In this document: positions 9,074 to 17,129 of the stretch, in pieces
How positions within the stretch are numbered: the first letter of the stretch is position 1
Layout of the letters: each line of letters opens with the position of its first letter
Assembly (NCBI GenBank): GCA_023807065.1
Contig: JAJJLU010003772.1
Coordinates: forward strand, 1 to 32,155
DNA length: 32,155 nucleotides
Source of the DNA: Isotricha intestinalis
Lineage: Eukaryota > Ciliophora > Litostomatea > Vestibuliferida > Isotrichidae
Direction: 5' to 3'
Notes under the pieces: model-generated
What the model was told of the DNA's origin: nothing
The model's database searches: none
The model's input: only the letters and a program-made list of their open reading frames with translations
Translations under genes and position numbers: made by a program

Positions 9074-10468
9074 TTAAAGAAATACTGCATTTTTATCATT
9101 ATAATTATTCATTTGAGAATTATTATCATTTATTTCATAATGAAAATTATTACTTTCATTATTAAATTTAGTTGAATTTGAATGCATATTACTTAAATAA
9201 TTTGAAAAATCAATTTCAAATAATTGGTTCTTAGTTTGTTTTATTTCCTCTTTTTTTTTCTTTCTTATATTTAAATCTGAAAGATATTTTTCAATTAGTT
9301 TATTTTCATTTATATATTTAACAATATCATCATTTTCATTCATATTTATATTAAACAATTCATTATAAAATAATTCTTTTGATATTTGAGAAAATGTATG
9401 AAATTTTCCATTATTATAGCAAGCAATTAGTTTATTTTTTTCTTTATTAGTTCTTATCGATATTTCTTCTTCAGGAGAATCAGAAATTAATAAATTAAAA
9501 GGTAATTCAATTTTTTCACTTGAACAATTTTGAAGATAATTATTTTTATTTTTTTCAATTAAATTTTTATAACAATTTAATTCAATAAATTTAGATATAA
9601 TAATATTTTTTTTATTCTCAATTTCTTCTTTTAATTTTATTTGATTTAACTTATGATATGTTAAATTTGTATTATCTTTATGAATTATTTTTAAAGCATT
9701 CATTACATTAATTGCATCATATACTCTTCTTTGAATATTTTTATAAGTAATTGAACATTGATTCATTTCATTTTTATTTAATTTTTCTTTTAATAATTTT
9801 AAAATAAAATTTGTTACTTCATTATAATTTGTTTGTTGTTTCATTTTAATAAATTTTTTTACTTCTTTTGATATATGAATTAAACTATTTATTTTCACTG
9901 AATTTTCTAATAATAATTCTTTTTCATTTGAATTTTTTTTAATAATTCCTTTTTTAGTTAAGTTTTTTCTTTTTAATTTATGTATCTTTTTAACCTTAAA
10001 AATCTTAAATTTTTTATAAAAATATATGTTAATATGTTTTTGAGTAATTTCTTCTGAATCAAGAAAAATTATTTTTTTATTTGAATTAAAAATAAATTGT
10101 TCTTTGATTGAATTAATTATTATAATTTGTTTAAATAAATTTGAAAAATCATCAATATTTTCAAATTTTGAAAATAAACTTATTGAGAATTCTTTTAAGT
10201 AATTTCTATTAAGTTGATTTTTATCATAAATTTCAAAAAAATATTCAATTTTTTTAATAATAAAAAAGAAAGAAGAATAAAATCCATCTAGAGAATAAGT
10301 TATTATAATAATTTTTTCAAATTTTTGTTTATTTGTTTTTTCAGCTTTTGAAAAGGAACTTAATTTTTTAAGAAAACTTTCAGCAGAAAAAATAGAAGAA
10401 GTAAACAAAATAAATTTATTACCAGGACAAATTAACTTTGACCTAATAATTTCATTTTTATCTTCCAT
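9074..10468 (-). CDS. DP-family transcription factor (E2F dimerisation partner) with extra N-terminal domain
   Basis: I start it at the first ATG (10466-10468), giving 464 residues; the open frame extends upstream to 10537 but only from a TTG. Residues about 199-272 form the DP winged helix, with TNYNEVTNFILKLLKEKLN and the hallmark QRRVYDAINVMNALKII. A coiled coil (LKEEIENKKNIIISKFIELN) and the DP dimerisation fold follow, including KIELPFNLLISDSPEEEISI (about 319-338) and a degenerate NNGKFHTFSQI segment. DP proteins pair with E2F to bind cell-cycle promoters. Before the winged helix lie about 190 residues of strand/helix pattern (KFEKIIIITYSLDGF, NKKIIFLDSEE) that I cannot assign, then a basic KIHKLKRKNLTKKG stretch fit for a nuclear signal. 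The C-terminus is Asn-rich. Confidence 0.8.
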   Translation of the reverse strand: MEDKNEIIRSKLICPGNKFILFTSSIFSAESFLKKLSSFSKAEKTNKQKFEKIIIITYSLDGFYSSFFFIIKKIEYFFEIYDKNQLNRNYLKEFSISLFSKFENIDDFSNLFKQIIIINSIKEQFIFNSNKKIIFLDSEEITQKHINIYFYKKFKIFKVKKIHKLKRKNLTKKGIIKKNSNEKELLLENSVKINSLIHISKEVKKFIKMKQQTNYNEVTNFILKLLKEKLNKNEMNQCSITYKNIQRRVYDAINVMNALKIIHKDNTNLTYHKLNQIKLKEEIENKKNIIISKFIELNCYKNLIEKNKNNYLQNCSSEKIELPFNLLISDSPEEEISIRTNKEKNKLIACYNNGKFHTFSQISKELFYNELFNINMNENDDIVKYINENKLIEKYLSDLNIRKKKKEEIKQTKNQLFEIDFSNYLSNMHSNSTKFNNESNNFHYEINDNNSQMNNYNDKNAVFL

Positions 10469-10596
10469 TAAAAAATATGCTAATTCGAAAAAAACATTTT
10501 CTTTAAATACTAGTAAAAAAACCAAAAAAAAAAACAATTTAAAAAAAGAAAAAAAAATTTTAAAAAAACAAATTTGTTTAAAAAAAATAAAAAAAT

Positions 10597-11678
10597 TTAG
10601 CCTAATTTTCCTCTTTGAGCTTTTCTTAATAAAACCATAACAGATTTATGAATCATAGCATCAATAATTCCAGTGACAGTAAACACTCCTCCTAAAATAG
10701 CACATATTTGAATAAAGAAATTTAAGAAACTATCTCTATAATGAAGAAATTGAACAGTAATAGGAGAAATATCATATCTAAAAAATAAAGTAGGAAATTG
10801 ATTATAAGCAGGACTTTCATTTGAAATAATATTATATTGATAAACATAACTTTCTTTCTTATTTAAATTAATATAAGTAGAAGGAACAATTTTAATATAA
10901 TATTCATATATCATTCTTTTTCTATTAGTATTTTTACTAGTTCCATCAAGAGTATTTAAAAGACCTTGTTTAAATAATCTTTTTATTTTTCTTAATTCAT
11001 TATCATTACCAAAAGATAAATGATTAACTTTATGATTAACATCAATAGTTAATAAATTATCTTGAGCTAATCTTTGAATAGTAGGAGCAAAAGCATGAGA
11101 AGAAATATGGAAATTACCAGGAACTTTATTAACATAGAAAAAACCTTTTAATCTGCAACCTTCATTATTAACTAATTGTTTTTTAACTTGTTCATAATCA
11201 GGTTGAGCAAAATGAGCATGATCATGACCTTCAACTTTTATTTTCTTTGAAAAATATGGTTCTTGTCCTATTGAATTTCCCTTACTATCTAATTTATATT
11301 TCATTAAATCACCTTCTAAATTTACACTATGAACTCCCATTACATCATCAACATCAATTGATAATAATGAACATGGGAGATGATGCAATTCTATATCTAA
11401 ATTTATTTGAAGTTTATCTCCTCCTCTATTTACATCTATATACATTTGAGATGTTGTTTTTATTTCACGATATGATGCAAATTCATTTAGGAATAATAAT
11501 ATCATTATTATTGAACTTATTATTGATACTATTTTTTATATAATATATATTTTTATTTTTTTTTTATTTTTTTTCACTTACATAATGCACCCGAATATGT
11601 TGGTTGAACAAAGTCACTTGGAAGTTTACGATATACATCTAATGATTTAAATCTGTCTATTAAGGACATTCCGAACAT
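10597..11678 (-). CDS. ERGIC/Erv41-Erv46-type cargo receptor (two exons)
   Basis: Exon 1 is 11678-11582 and exon 2 is 11528-10597, 342 residues in all. Exon 1 gives MSLIDRFKSLDVYRKLPSDF, a classic Erv46/ERGIC3 opening. The splice then leads straight into the first membrane span (SIISSIIMILLFLNEFASY). The lumenal domain has LPCSLLSIDVDDVMG, NEGCRLKGFFYVNKVPGNFH and HKVNHLSFGND. The second span is near the C-terminus (QICAILGGVFTVTGIIDAMI), followed by a short basic tail. This family cycles between ER and Golgi in COPII/COPI vesicles as a cargo receptor. The extra Cys-rich segment of animal ERGIC3, before the GC-x2-G-x3-VNKV motif, is absent, as in ERGIC2-like or plant-type members. A start at the fourth codon (also ATG) is possible. 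Confidence 0.88.
11529..11581 (-). other. 53-nt spliceosomal intron in the ERGIC-type gene (phase 1)
   Basis: On the - strand the donor is GTAAGTG (from 11581) and the acceptor is AAATAG (ending 11529). The interior is A/T only with stop codons in frame. Splicing (T|TA) joins the N-terminal exon with its family-typical opening to the first membrane span, as the family alignment demands. Confidence 0.88.
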
Positions 11679-11795
11679 TTTTTTTGGGATAAAATATATT
11701 TTTTTTTAATTTATTTTTTTATTTTTTTTTAATATTTTTTTTATTTTTCAAACAAATGTTTTATTTTTGAATTAAAATTATATATTTTTATATAT
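11679..11795. promoter_or_regulatory. Compact divergent promoter region (117 bp)
   Basis: The ERGIC-type gene (-) and the DOLPP1-like gene (+) start on either side of this stretch, so it must hold both promoters. It is mostly T/A homopolymer runs. No specific binding site can be named. Confidence 0.4.
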
Positions 11796-12641
11796 ATGAA
11801 AAATTCTTATTTTTATAAAAGCGATATTATAGATTGTTCTATTCCTTGTAATTTTATTTTTAAGACATTATCTTCTTGTCCAACAAAAATAATAGATTTG
11901 AAAAATTTAAATTCATCAGATTATTATGAAATTTTCATGATATTATTATCAAGTACTGCTTATCCATGTTGTTTTTTTATTTTATTATGTGGAAGTTATT
12001 TTAAAACAACAAGATTGATTTTAATTTTTATAATGCAAGTTTTACAAAATTTTTTAATAAATATATTGAAAGATTTAATTAAAGATCCAAGACCAAATTT
12101 TAAATGTAATAAAGAATTTGGAAATCCTTCTAATCATTCAAGTTTTTATACTTGTTTAATTATTTGGTTTATTATAGAAGAAATTTTTACTGAAAGAAAA
12201 AAGCAATTTAAATATAAGATATTATTAGTTCCTCTTTATATTATTTATCCCTTTATTGTATATAGTAGATATTATTTAAATTATCATTCTATGAAACAAG
12301 TTATTAATGGAATCATTTTTGGATTTTTATTTTCTATTTTTTGGTATTTCTTTTCAGTTAAATATATTTTAAAATATGATAATCCATTAAAACAAATTTT
12401 TAATCAATTAAATGTTATAAATACACTTACTGATGATAATATTTCTAGTTTTAATTTTACTGATAATAATGATAATAATATTAAAAATAAAGAGTTAATC
12501 CAAAAATATAAGGAATTATTAGAAAATAAAGATATAGAAAAAATAAGAAATAATTTAAATAAAATTGCTCAAAATATTAAAAACGATGATTTTATGAAAC
12601 AACAAAAAAAAATGATGCATTTAGAAGATGATGATGATTAA
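11796..12641 (+). CDS. DOLPP1: Dolichyl-diphosphate phosphatase (DOLPP1/Cwh8-like PAP2 family)
   Basis: A 281-residue multi-span ER protein. It carries the three PAP2 phosphatase motifs: KDLIKDPRP at residues 92-100, PSNHSS from 111, and SRYYLNYHSMKQV from 157. The catalytic pair is expected to be His114 and His164. The third motif ends in Gln168 where most PAP2 enzymes have Asp. That Gln and the following NGIIFGFLFSIFW segment are characteristic of dolichyl-pyrophosphate phosphatases. These hydrolyse dolichyl diphosphate on the lumenal ER face to recycle the lipid carrier for N-glycosylation. Four to five hydrophobic spans lie between 45 and 190. The C-terminal 80 residues are a charged Asn/Asp-rich tail not found in short orthologues, ending in four Asp. 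Confidence 0.82.
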   Translation: MKNSYFYKSDIIDCSIPCNFIFKTLSSCPTKIIDLKNLNSSDYYEIFMILLSSTAYPCCFFILLCGSYFKTTRLILIFIMQVLQNFLINILKDLIKDPRPNFKCNKEFGNPSNHSSFYTCLIIWFIIEEIFTERKKQFKYKILLVPLYIIYPFIVYSRYYLNYHSMKQVINGIIFGFLFSIFWYFFSVKYILKYDNPLKQIFNQLNVINTLTDDNISSFNFTDNNDNNIKNKELIQKYKELLENKDIEKIRNNLNKIAQNIKNDDFMKQQKKMMHLEDDDD

Positions 12642-12772
12642 ATAATTATAAAACTTCAAAAATATAATTTTAGGAATTTCTTTTTCAATTATTCTATTTA
12701 AGATTTATTAATTAGTAAAAATTTATATATAATAATTTCAAAATTGTTTTTTTAAACTTACATTGTGAATAA

Positions 12773-14350
12773 TTATTTTTTTGATTTATTTTTCTTTGCA
12801 TATAATATACTATTTTCTTTTTGTGAAAAAAGATCATCTATATTTTTAGATTCTTTAATAATAATTGGAAGAATATTTTCTATGCTACTATAATATTCAA
12901 TTGTTTCAATCATTTCTTCAATTAATTTCGTTTTTGTTTTTCCAAAATGAGGAAATAATTGTTTTAACATAGATAATTTAACAGATCTAAATTCAGAACC
13001 TTTAAGAGTATTTAAACAATAATCATTTTTTATCATTTGTTTTTCTTTTGCTTTAATAAAATTATAATATCTTTTATTAGAAGGAATTGCAATAATATTA
13101 TTAATATTACTTGAATTTGAAGGTCTTTGTTTCATAATAATATATTTTAATTGTTTTGAAAAACCTTGAGGACCATTATTATAAAGTATATTTTTTGAAT
13201 TATTTACACTTAAATTTTTTGATTCTTTTTTTAATCCTTGAATCTTTGAAGTTAAATTTGCTAAATTAATATTACTATTATCTAATCCAATTTCTTTTGA
13301 TAAATTAATTGGAGAAACATCAGTTATACTATTATTATTTGGAAATCTCTTTATTAAATTATTTATTATATCAATTGATAACACCTTTGTTGATATTATA
13401 TTTATAAAATATTTCATAATTATGAATAAAAAATAAGTTAATGAGACTATTTCTGATAAATATTCATGAAATTTAATATAATGTCTTCTATATTCTATAT
13501 CTTCTTCACTTGGTTCAAATGATATTTTTCCTATTAAATTATTTGATGATAATTGTATATCTTTTTCATAATTTGATATTTGAATAAAATTTAATTTTGA
13601 AAATGAATTAAATATCAACCCTTTATCAGTTATATATTTAATATTACTTATTTTATAAGAATAACTTTTCAATAATCCAGAATAAAGAGATAATTTTATC
13701 TTTTTTATTTTTTCTCTTAATGGATTCTCTTTATTCTTATTATTTAATTGATGATTTGGAAAAAAAATAATTAAATTACCATTATTAATAATTTCCTCAT
13801 AATTATTATATGAACTATAAGAATATTTATTTATTGAAATTATTAATTTCATATTATAGTGTTCAGAGTAATTTAAATTTAAGTTTTGGTCAGGGATAAT
13901 ACATTTAATACCAGTTAAATTTAAAGGATTAAATAAGTTGCTAAAAGAATAAAAATGCTTATCAATATCACAATCTTCTATAAAAATTTGCGTTTTATTA
14001 TTTAAAATATCATATTTACTATAAGTATTTAAAGATAAATTTATTGAAAAAATAGAAGAAATATTATTTATTATTGTTCCATTTTCAAATTCGAATCCAA
14101 AAATTATAGGAAATTGATTTAAATTGATTTGATATAATGAATCTTCTAAATATGTAAAATAGAGGAAAAATTTACTGTCAGAAAAATCACTAATTAAGAT
14201 TACAATTCCAATTATTAATAAAAAGAAATCTAAGATTAATGAAACTAAAAATCCTAGAAATGATTTATAATTTTCTTTTGATTTATAATTTATTTTTATA
14301 TTAATTCCAAAGTTATCAAAAATTTCAATAAGATTAGATAATTGTTTCAT
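12773..14350 (-). CDS. Two-pass membrane protein with large ectodomain (ciliate-type family), member 1
   Basis: 525 residues. A short cytosolic N-terminus with a FDNFGINIKINYKSKENYKS segment leads into a membrane span at about 31-53. An ectodomain of about 245 residues with several N-glycosylation sequons (NGT, NNIS, NLS, NLT) and at least two Cys follows, then a second span at about 300-320. The cytosolic tail of about 200 residues is Asn/Ser-rich, then helical. The same plan, with D-FG-x-I/F-x(5-6)-Y-S-x-G before the first span, occurs in the protein at 28630-30600. I know this architecture from many unnamed membrane proteins of Tetrahymena and Paramecium. Function unknown; a surface or alveolar membrane location is a guess. 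Confidence 0.65.
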   Translation of the reverse strand: MKQLSNLIEIFDNFGINIKINYKSKENYKSFLGFLVSLILDFFLLIIGIVILISDFSDSKFFLYFTYLEDSLYQINLNQFPIIFGFEFENGTIINNISSIFSINLSLNTYSKYDILNNKTQIFIEDCDIDKHFYSFSNLFNPLNLTGIKCIIPDQNLNLNYSEHYNMKLIISINKYSYSSYNNYEEIINNGNLIIFFPNHQLNNKNKENPLREKIKKIKLSLYSGLLKSYSYKISNIKYITDKGLIFNSFSKLNFIQISNYEKDIQLSSNNLIGKISFEPSEEDIEYRRHYIKFHEYLSEIVSLTYFLFIIMKYFINIISTKVLSIDIINNLIKRFPNNNSITDVSPINLSKEIGLDNSNINLANLTSKIQGLKKESKNLSVNNSKNILYNNGPQGFSKQLKYIIMKQRPSNSSNINNIIAIPSNKRYYNFIKAKEKQMIKNDYCLNTLKGSEFRSVKLSMLKQLFPHFGKTKTKLIEEMIETIEYYSSIENILPIIIKESKNIDDLFSQKENSILYAKKNKSKK

Positions 14351-14542
14351 TTGTTTTATTGAATATTATTTTTTTTATTATTATAAATTTTACAATAGTT
14401 TTTTTAAAGAAATTTTCTTATTTTATTTTAGAGGATTTAAATTGTTTTTTAAATAAAAATAACATATATCTATTTTAAATTATTTTTAAAAATACAAAAA
14501 ATATATAAAAAATATGAAAAAAAAATGTTTTTTTAAAGTATA

Positions 14543-16990
14543 TTAACTATCAAATTCTGATATCATTAATCTATTTTGTAATTTTGTATTATTATATTTT
14601 CTCTCAGCATTAACTTGAGTTTTTTCAAATTGATAATCAACATTTATTTGTGTATTCCCAATTTTAATTTTAGAAGTTTCTTTGTATAATCCAAAACTTC
14701 TTGACAATCTAGTTGAATTTAAAACTTTAATATTAAAAATGTTTTTACCATATTTAATAAAAGTAGCATAAGCTTTTAATTCACTTTTAAAAGCTCTTTG
14801 TGCTAAAATCATATTTTCTTTATTTGAAAAAATAAAATCTTTAATAGCTCTTTGTAAAGGTAAAATAGCAAAAATATATTTTTTTCTAAATTTTTCGTTT
14901 TCATCAACTTCATTATCAAAAGGCATAGGTTTTAAATCAATTTTATTTTTAAGAAAATTATTATTTAAATTTTGTACAAATTCTAATAAAATATTAGAAC
15001 AAACAATTTCTTTAATATTACCTTTAATTTTATTAAAAGAAGTATTTAATAATTCTCTTTCATTTTCCATTAAAAATAATAGAGAATTACCAAAATTATC
15101 TAATCTTGCAGTTCTTCCCATTCTATTAACATATTCTTTTAAATCTGGATTTATATCATAATGAATAACCCAATCTACTTTAGGAAAATCTAATCCTCTT
15201 GCTGCAACATCAGTTGATATTAATATACCTGAATTATCCAAATTATATTTCTTAAATATTTCTTTTCTTTCATCATGCTTCATTTTACCATGTAATTTAT
15301 ATATATTTGATGTTATTAATTTCTTTTTATTTGGCTTTTCATTTAATGATTTATTTAATTTTTTGCGATTTATTTCTTTTGATTCTATTTTGAAATTTAT
15401 ATCTAATTCCAATTGAGTTAATATGTTATTTAAGAAATTCACTCCATCACATGTTGACATAAATATCATTATTTTTTTCCCTAGATTATTATATATAAAT
15501 GATATTAAAGTAATTAATCTAAATTCATCGTTTATATATGAATAATATTGATTTAATGTATTTGATGCATAGATACTTTCTGTGTTTTCATTCGGATTTT
15601 TTCTACTTTCTTCTTCCTTGTTTTCTTCTTGAATATCATTATTATTTTCTTCATTTTCTTTTTTTTCTTTTTCAAAACCAACTGCTTTAAAACCTTTCAT
15701 TAAGTAATTTATTAATTTTCTAATTTTATTATCAATTGTAGCAGAAATTAAGAATATTTTATATTTTTTAAAAATATCAGGATTTAATTCAATATTATTA
15801 TTTTCATCATTATTAAAATTATTAAAATCTTTTTTAAAAATTTCAATAAAACAATTTTTAATATCTTTCTCAAAGCCCATACTTAACAATAAATCAGCTT
15901 CATCAAAGATAATAGTTTTTAAATTACTAAAATTTAATTTTTCTGTATTTTTTAAATGATAAAGTAATCTTCCAGGAGTACAAATTAATATATTTAATCC
16001 TTTTCTTAATTTTTGTTTTTCTCTATCAATTTTTTGTCCTCCCATTAAAGTACCAAAAATAATATTAATACAACAAGATTTTAATTTATTAAAAGTTTCT
16101 TCAATTTGTAAACATAATTCATGAGTTGGAGAAAAAATAATACAATAAATTCCATCTTTTCTATTTATCATTTCTTCTTTATTTATTTTAATTAATTGCT
16201 CATATAATGGTATTATATATGCTAATGTTTTTCCACTTCCTGTTTCTGATTTTACTATTACATTTTTATGTTGAAGAAGTATTGGTATTGATTTTTTTTG
16301 AATTTTTGTCATTGTTGTATAATTACTTTTTAATAATGATTTTTTTAAGTATTTATCTATTTTTAAATCATCAAAAGTTTTTATACTAAATACTGATTTT
16401 GATTGAGTTATTTCTGGGTTAAAAATATTTTTTATTTCTTTTTCTTGATTTATTATTTTTTCTTCTTTTTTTTTCATTTCTTTATTTTCTTCTATTATTT
16501 CTTCTTTTTCTTCTTCTTTTTCATCTTCTATTTCCATATTATTAATCTTTTTCTCATCTTTTATTTTATTTAATTCATTCTGAATTTCATTTTCTAATTG
16601 TTCTCTTTTTTTTTGTTGTTTTAATTTTTGAGAAAAAGTCATTTTTTGTTTTTTTGTTTTTCCTTTTAAAACATCATTATTAATATTATTATTATTTTCT
16701 TCATTCACTTCTATATTATTTTCATTATTTATATTATCTTCAAATGATGATTTTTCTCTTCTTGGTGGTCTATAAGATGATATTATATTTTGATTTTTAT
16801 TATTTTCTTTTTCCCTTTTTTTATGAATTTTATCAATTTTTTTCTGATTTTTAAATCTCTTTCTTTCTAAATATTTTTCTTTTTTTTCTTTCTTTTTATT
16901 AAACAAATTAATACTTTTAGAATTTAAATTACTTGTGGTTTGAATATTCATTACAAATCCATCTTCATCATCATTATCAATATTCTCCAT
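14543..16990 (-). CDS. DDX31: DEAD-box RNA helicase, DDX31/Dbp7 type
   Basis: 815 residues. A Lys/Glu-rich N-terminal 200 residues precede the helicase core: Q motif with Gln231, motif I SETGSGKT (248-255), Ia SPTHEL, LMGGQK, TPGRL (338-342), motif II DEAD (363-366), motif III SAT (416-418), motif V STDVAARGLDFP and motif VI NRMGRTAR (622-629). RKGLNILICTPGRLLYHLKN and GFEKDI fit DDX31/Dbp7 best, as does the C-terminal DUF4217-like region with QRAFKSELKAYATF and LSRSFGL. Dbp7/DDX31 acts in the nucleolus in 60S ribosomal subunit assembly. Asn/Glu-rich insertions lie near 390-405 and 440-475. Motif VI has Asn where His is usual. The start is the first ATG after the upstream stop. Confidence 0.9.
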   Translation of the reverse strand: MENIDNDDEDGFVMNIQTTSNLNSKSINLFNKKKEKKEKYLERKRFKNQKKIDKIHKKREKENNKNQNIISSYRPPRREKSSFEDNINNENNIEVNEENNNNINNDVLKGKTKKQKMTFSQKLKQQKKREQLENEIQNELNKIKDEKKINNMEIEDEKEEEKEEIIEENKEMKKKEEKIINQEKEIKNIFNPEITQSKSVFSIKTFDDLKIDKYLKKSLLKSNYTTMTKIQKKSIPILLQHKNVIVKSETGSGKTLAYIIPLYEQLIKINKEEMINRKDGIYCIIFSPTHELCLQIEETFNKLKSCCINIIFGTLMGGQKIDREKQKLRKGLNILICTPGRLLYHLKNTEKLNFSNLKTIIFDEADLLLSMGFEKDIKNCFIEIFKKDFNNFNNDENNNIELNPDIFKKYKIFLISATIDNKIRKLINYLMKGFKAVGFEKEKKENEENNNDIQEENKEEESRKNPNENTESIYASNTLNQYYSYINDEFRLITLISFIYNNLGKKIMIFMSTCDGVNFLNNILTQLELDINFKIESKEINRKKLNKSLNEKPNKKKLITSNIYKLHGKMKHDERKEIFKKYNLDNSGILISTDVAARGLDFPKVDWVIHYDINPDLKEYVNRMGRTARLDNFGNSLLFLMENERELLNTSFNKIKGNIKEIVCSNILLEFVQNLNNNFLKNKIDLKPMPFDNEVDENEKFRKKYIFAILPLQRAIKDFIFSNKENMILAQRAFKSELKAYATFIKYGKNIFNIKVLNSTRLSRSFGLYKETSKIKIGNTQINVDYQFEKTQVNAERKYNNTKLQNRLMISEFDS

Positions 16991-17129
16991 ATTGAAAAGA
17001 TAAAATAATTTTTAAAAAATAATTAAATATGAAAATTTTAAAAAGTTTAGAATTTATAAGTTTATTTAATTATTGATTAATTTTTACTTCATTTCTTTTA
17101 ATTTAATATTTATTTATTTATATTAGAAG
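16991..17129. promoter_or_regulatory. Compact divergent promoter region (139 bp)
   Basis: The helicase gene (-) and the unknown gene at 17130 (+) diverge from here. The stretch is A+T-only in large part and has no recognisable motif; the role is inferred from gene orientation. Confidence 0.4.

Noticed and set aside
10469..10537. Extending the DP protein upstream to a hydrophobic MFFFLVFLLVF-like start
   Set aside because: The frame opens only at TTG; the hydrophobic run comes from an A-rich leader read on the other strand, not a signal peptide. The first ATG is at 10468.
11247..11543. A 98-aa open frame on the + strand
   Set aside because: It lies opposite the well-conserved ERGIC-type coding sequence and its intron; it is Leu/Tyr/His-rich in the manner of reverse-strand translation.
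16207..16389. A 60-aa open frame on the + strand
   Set aside because: It is antisense to the helicase core around motif I, with the Phe/Leu-rich composition of a shadow frame.
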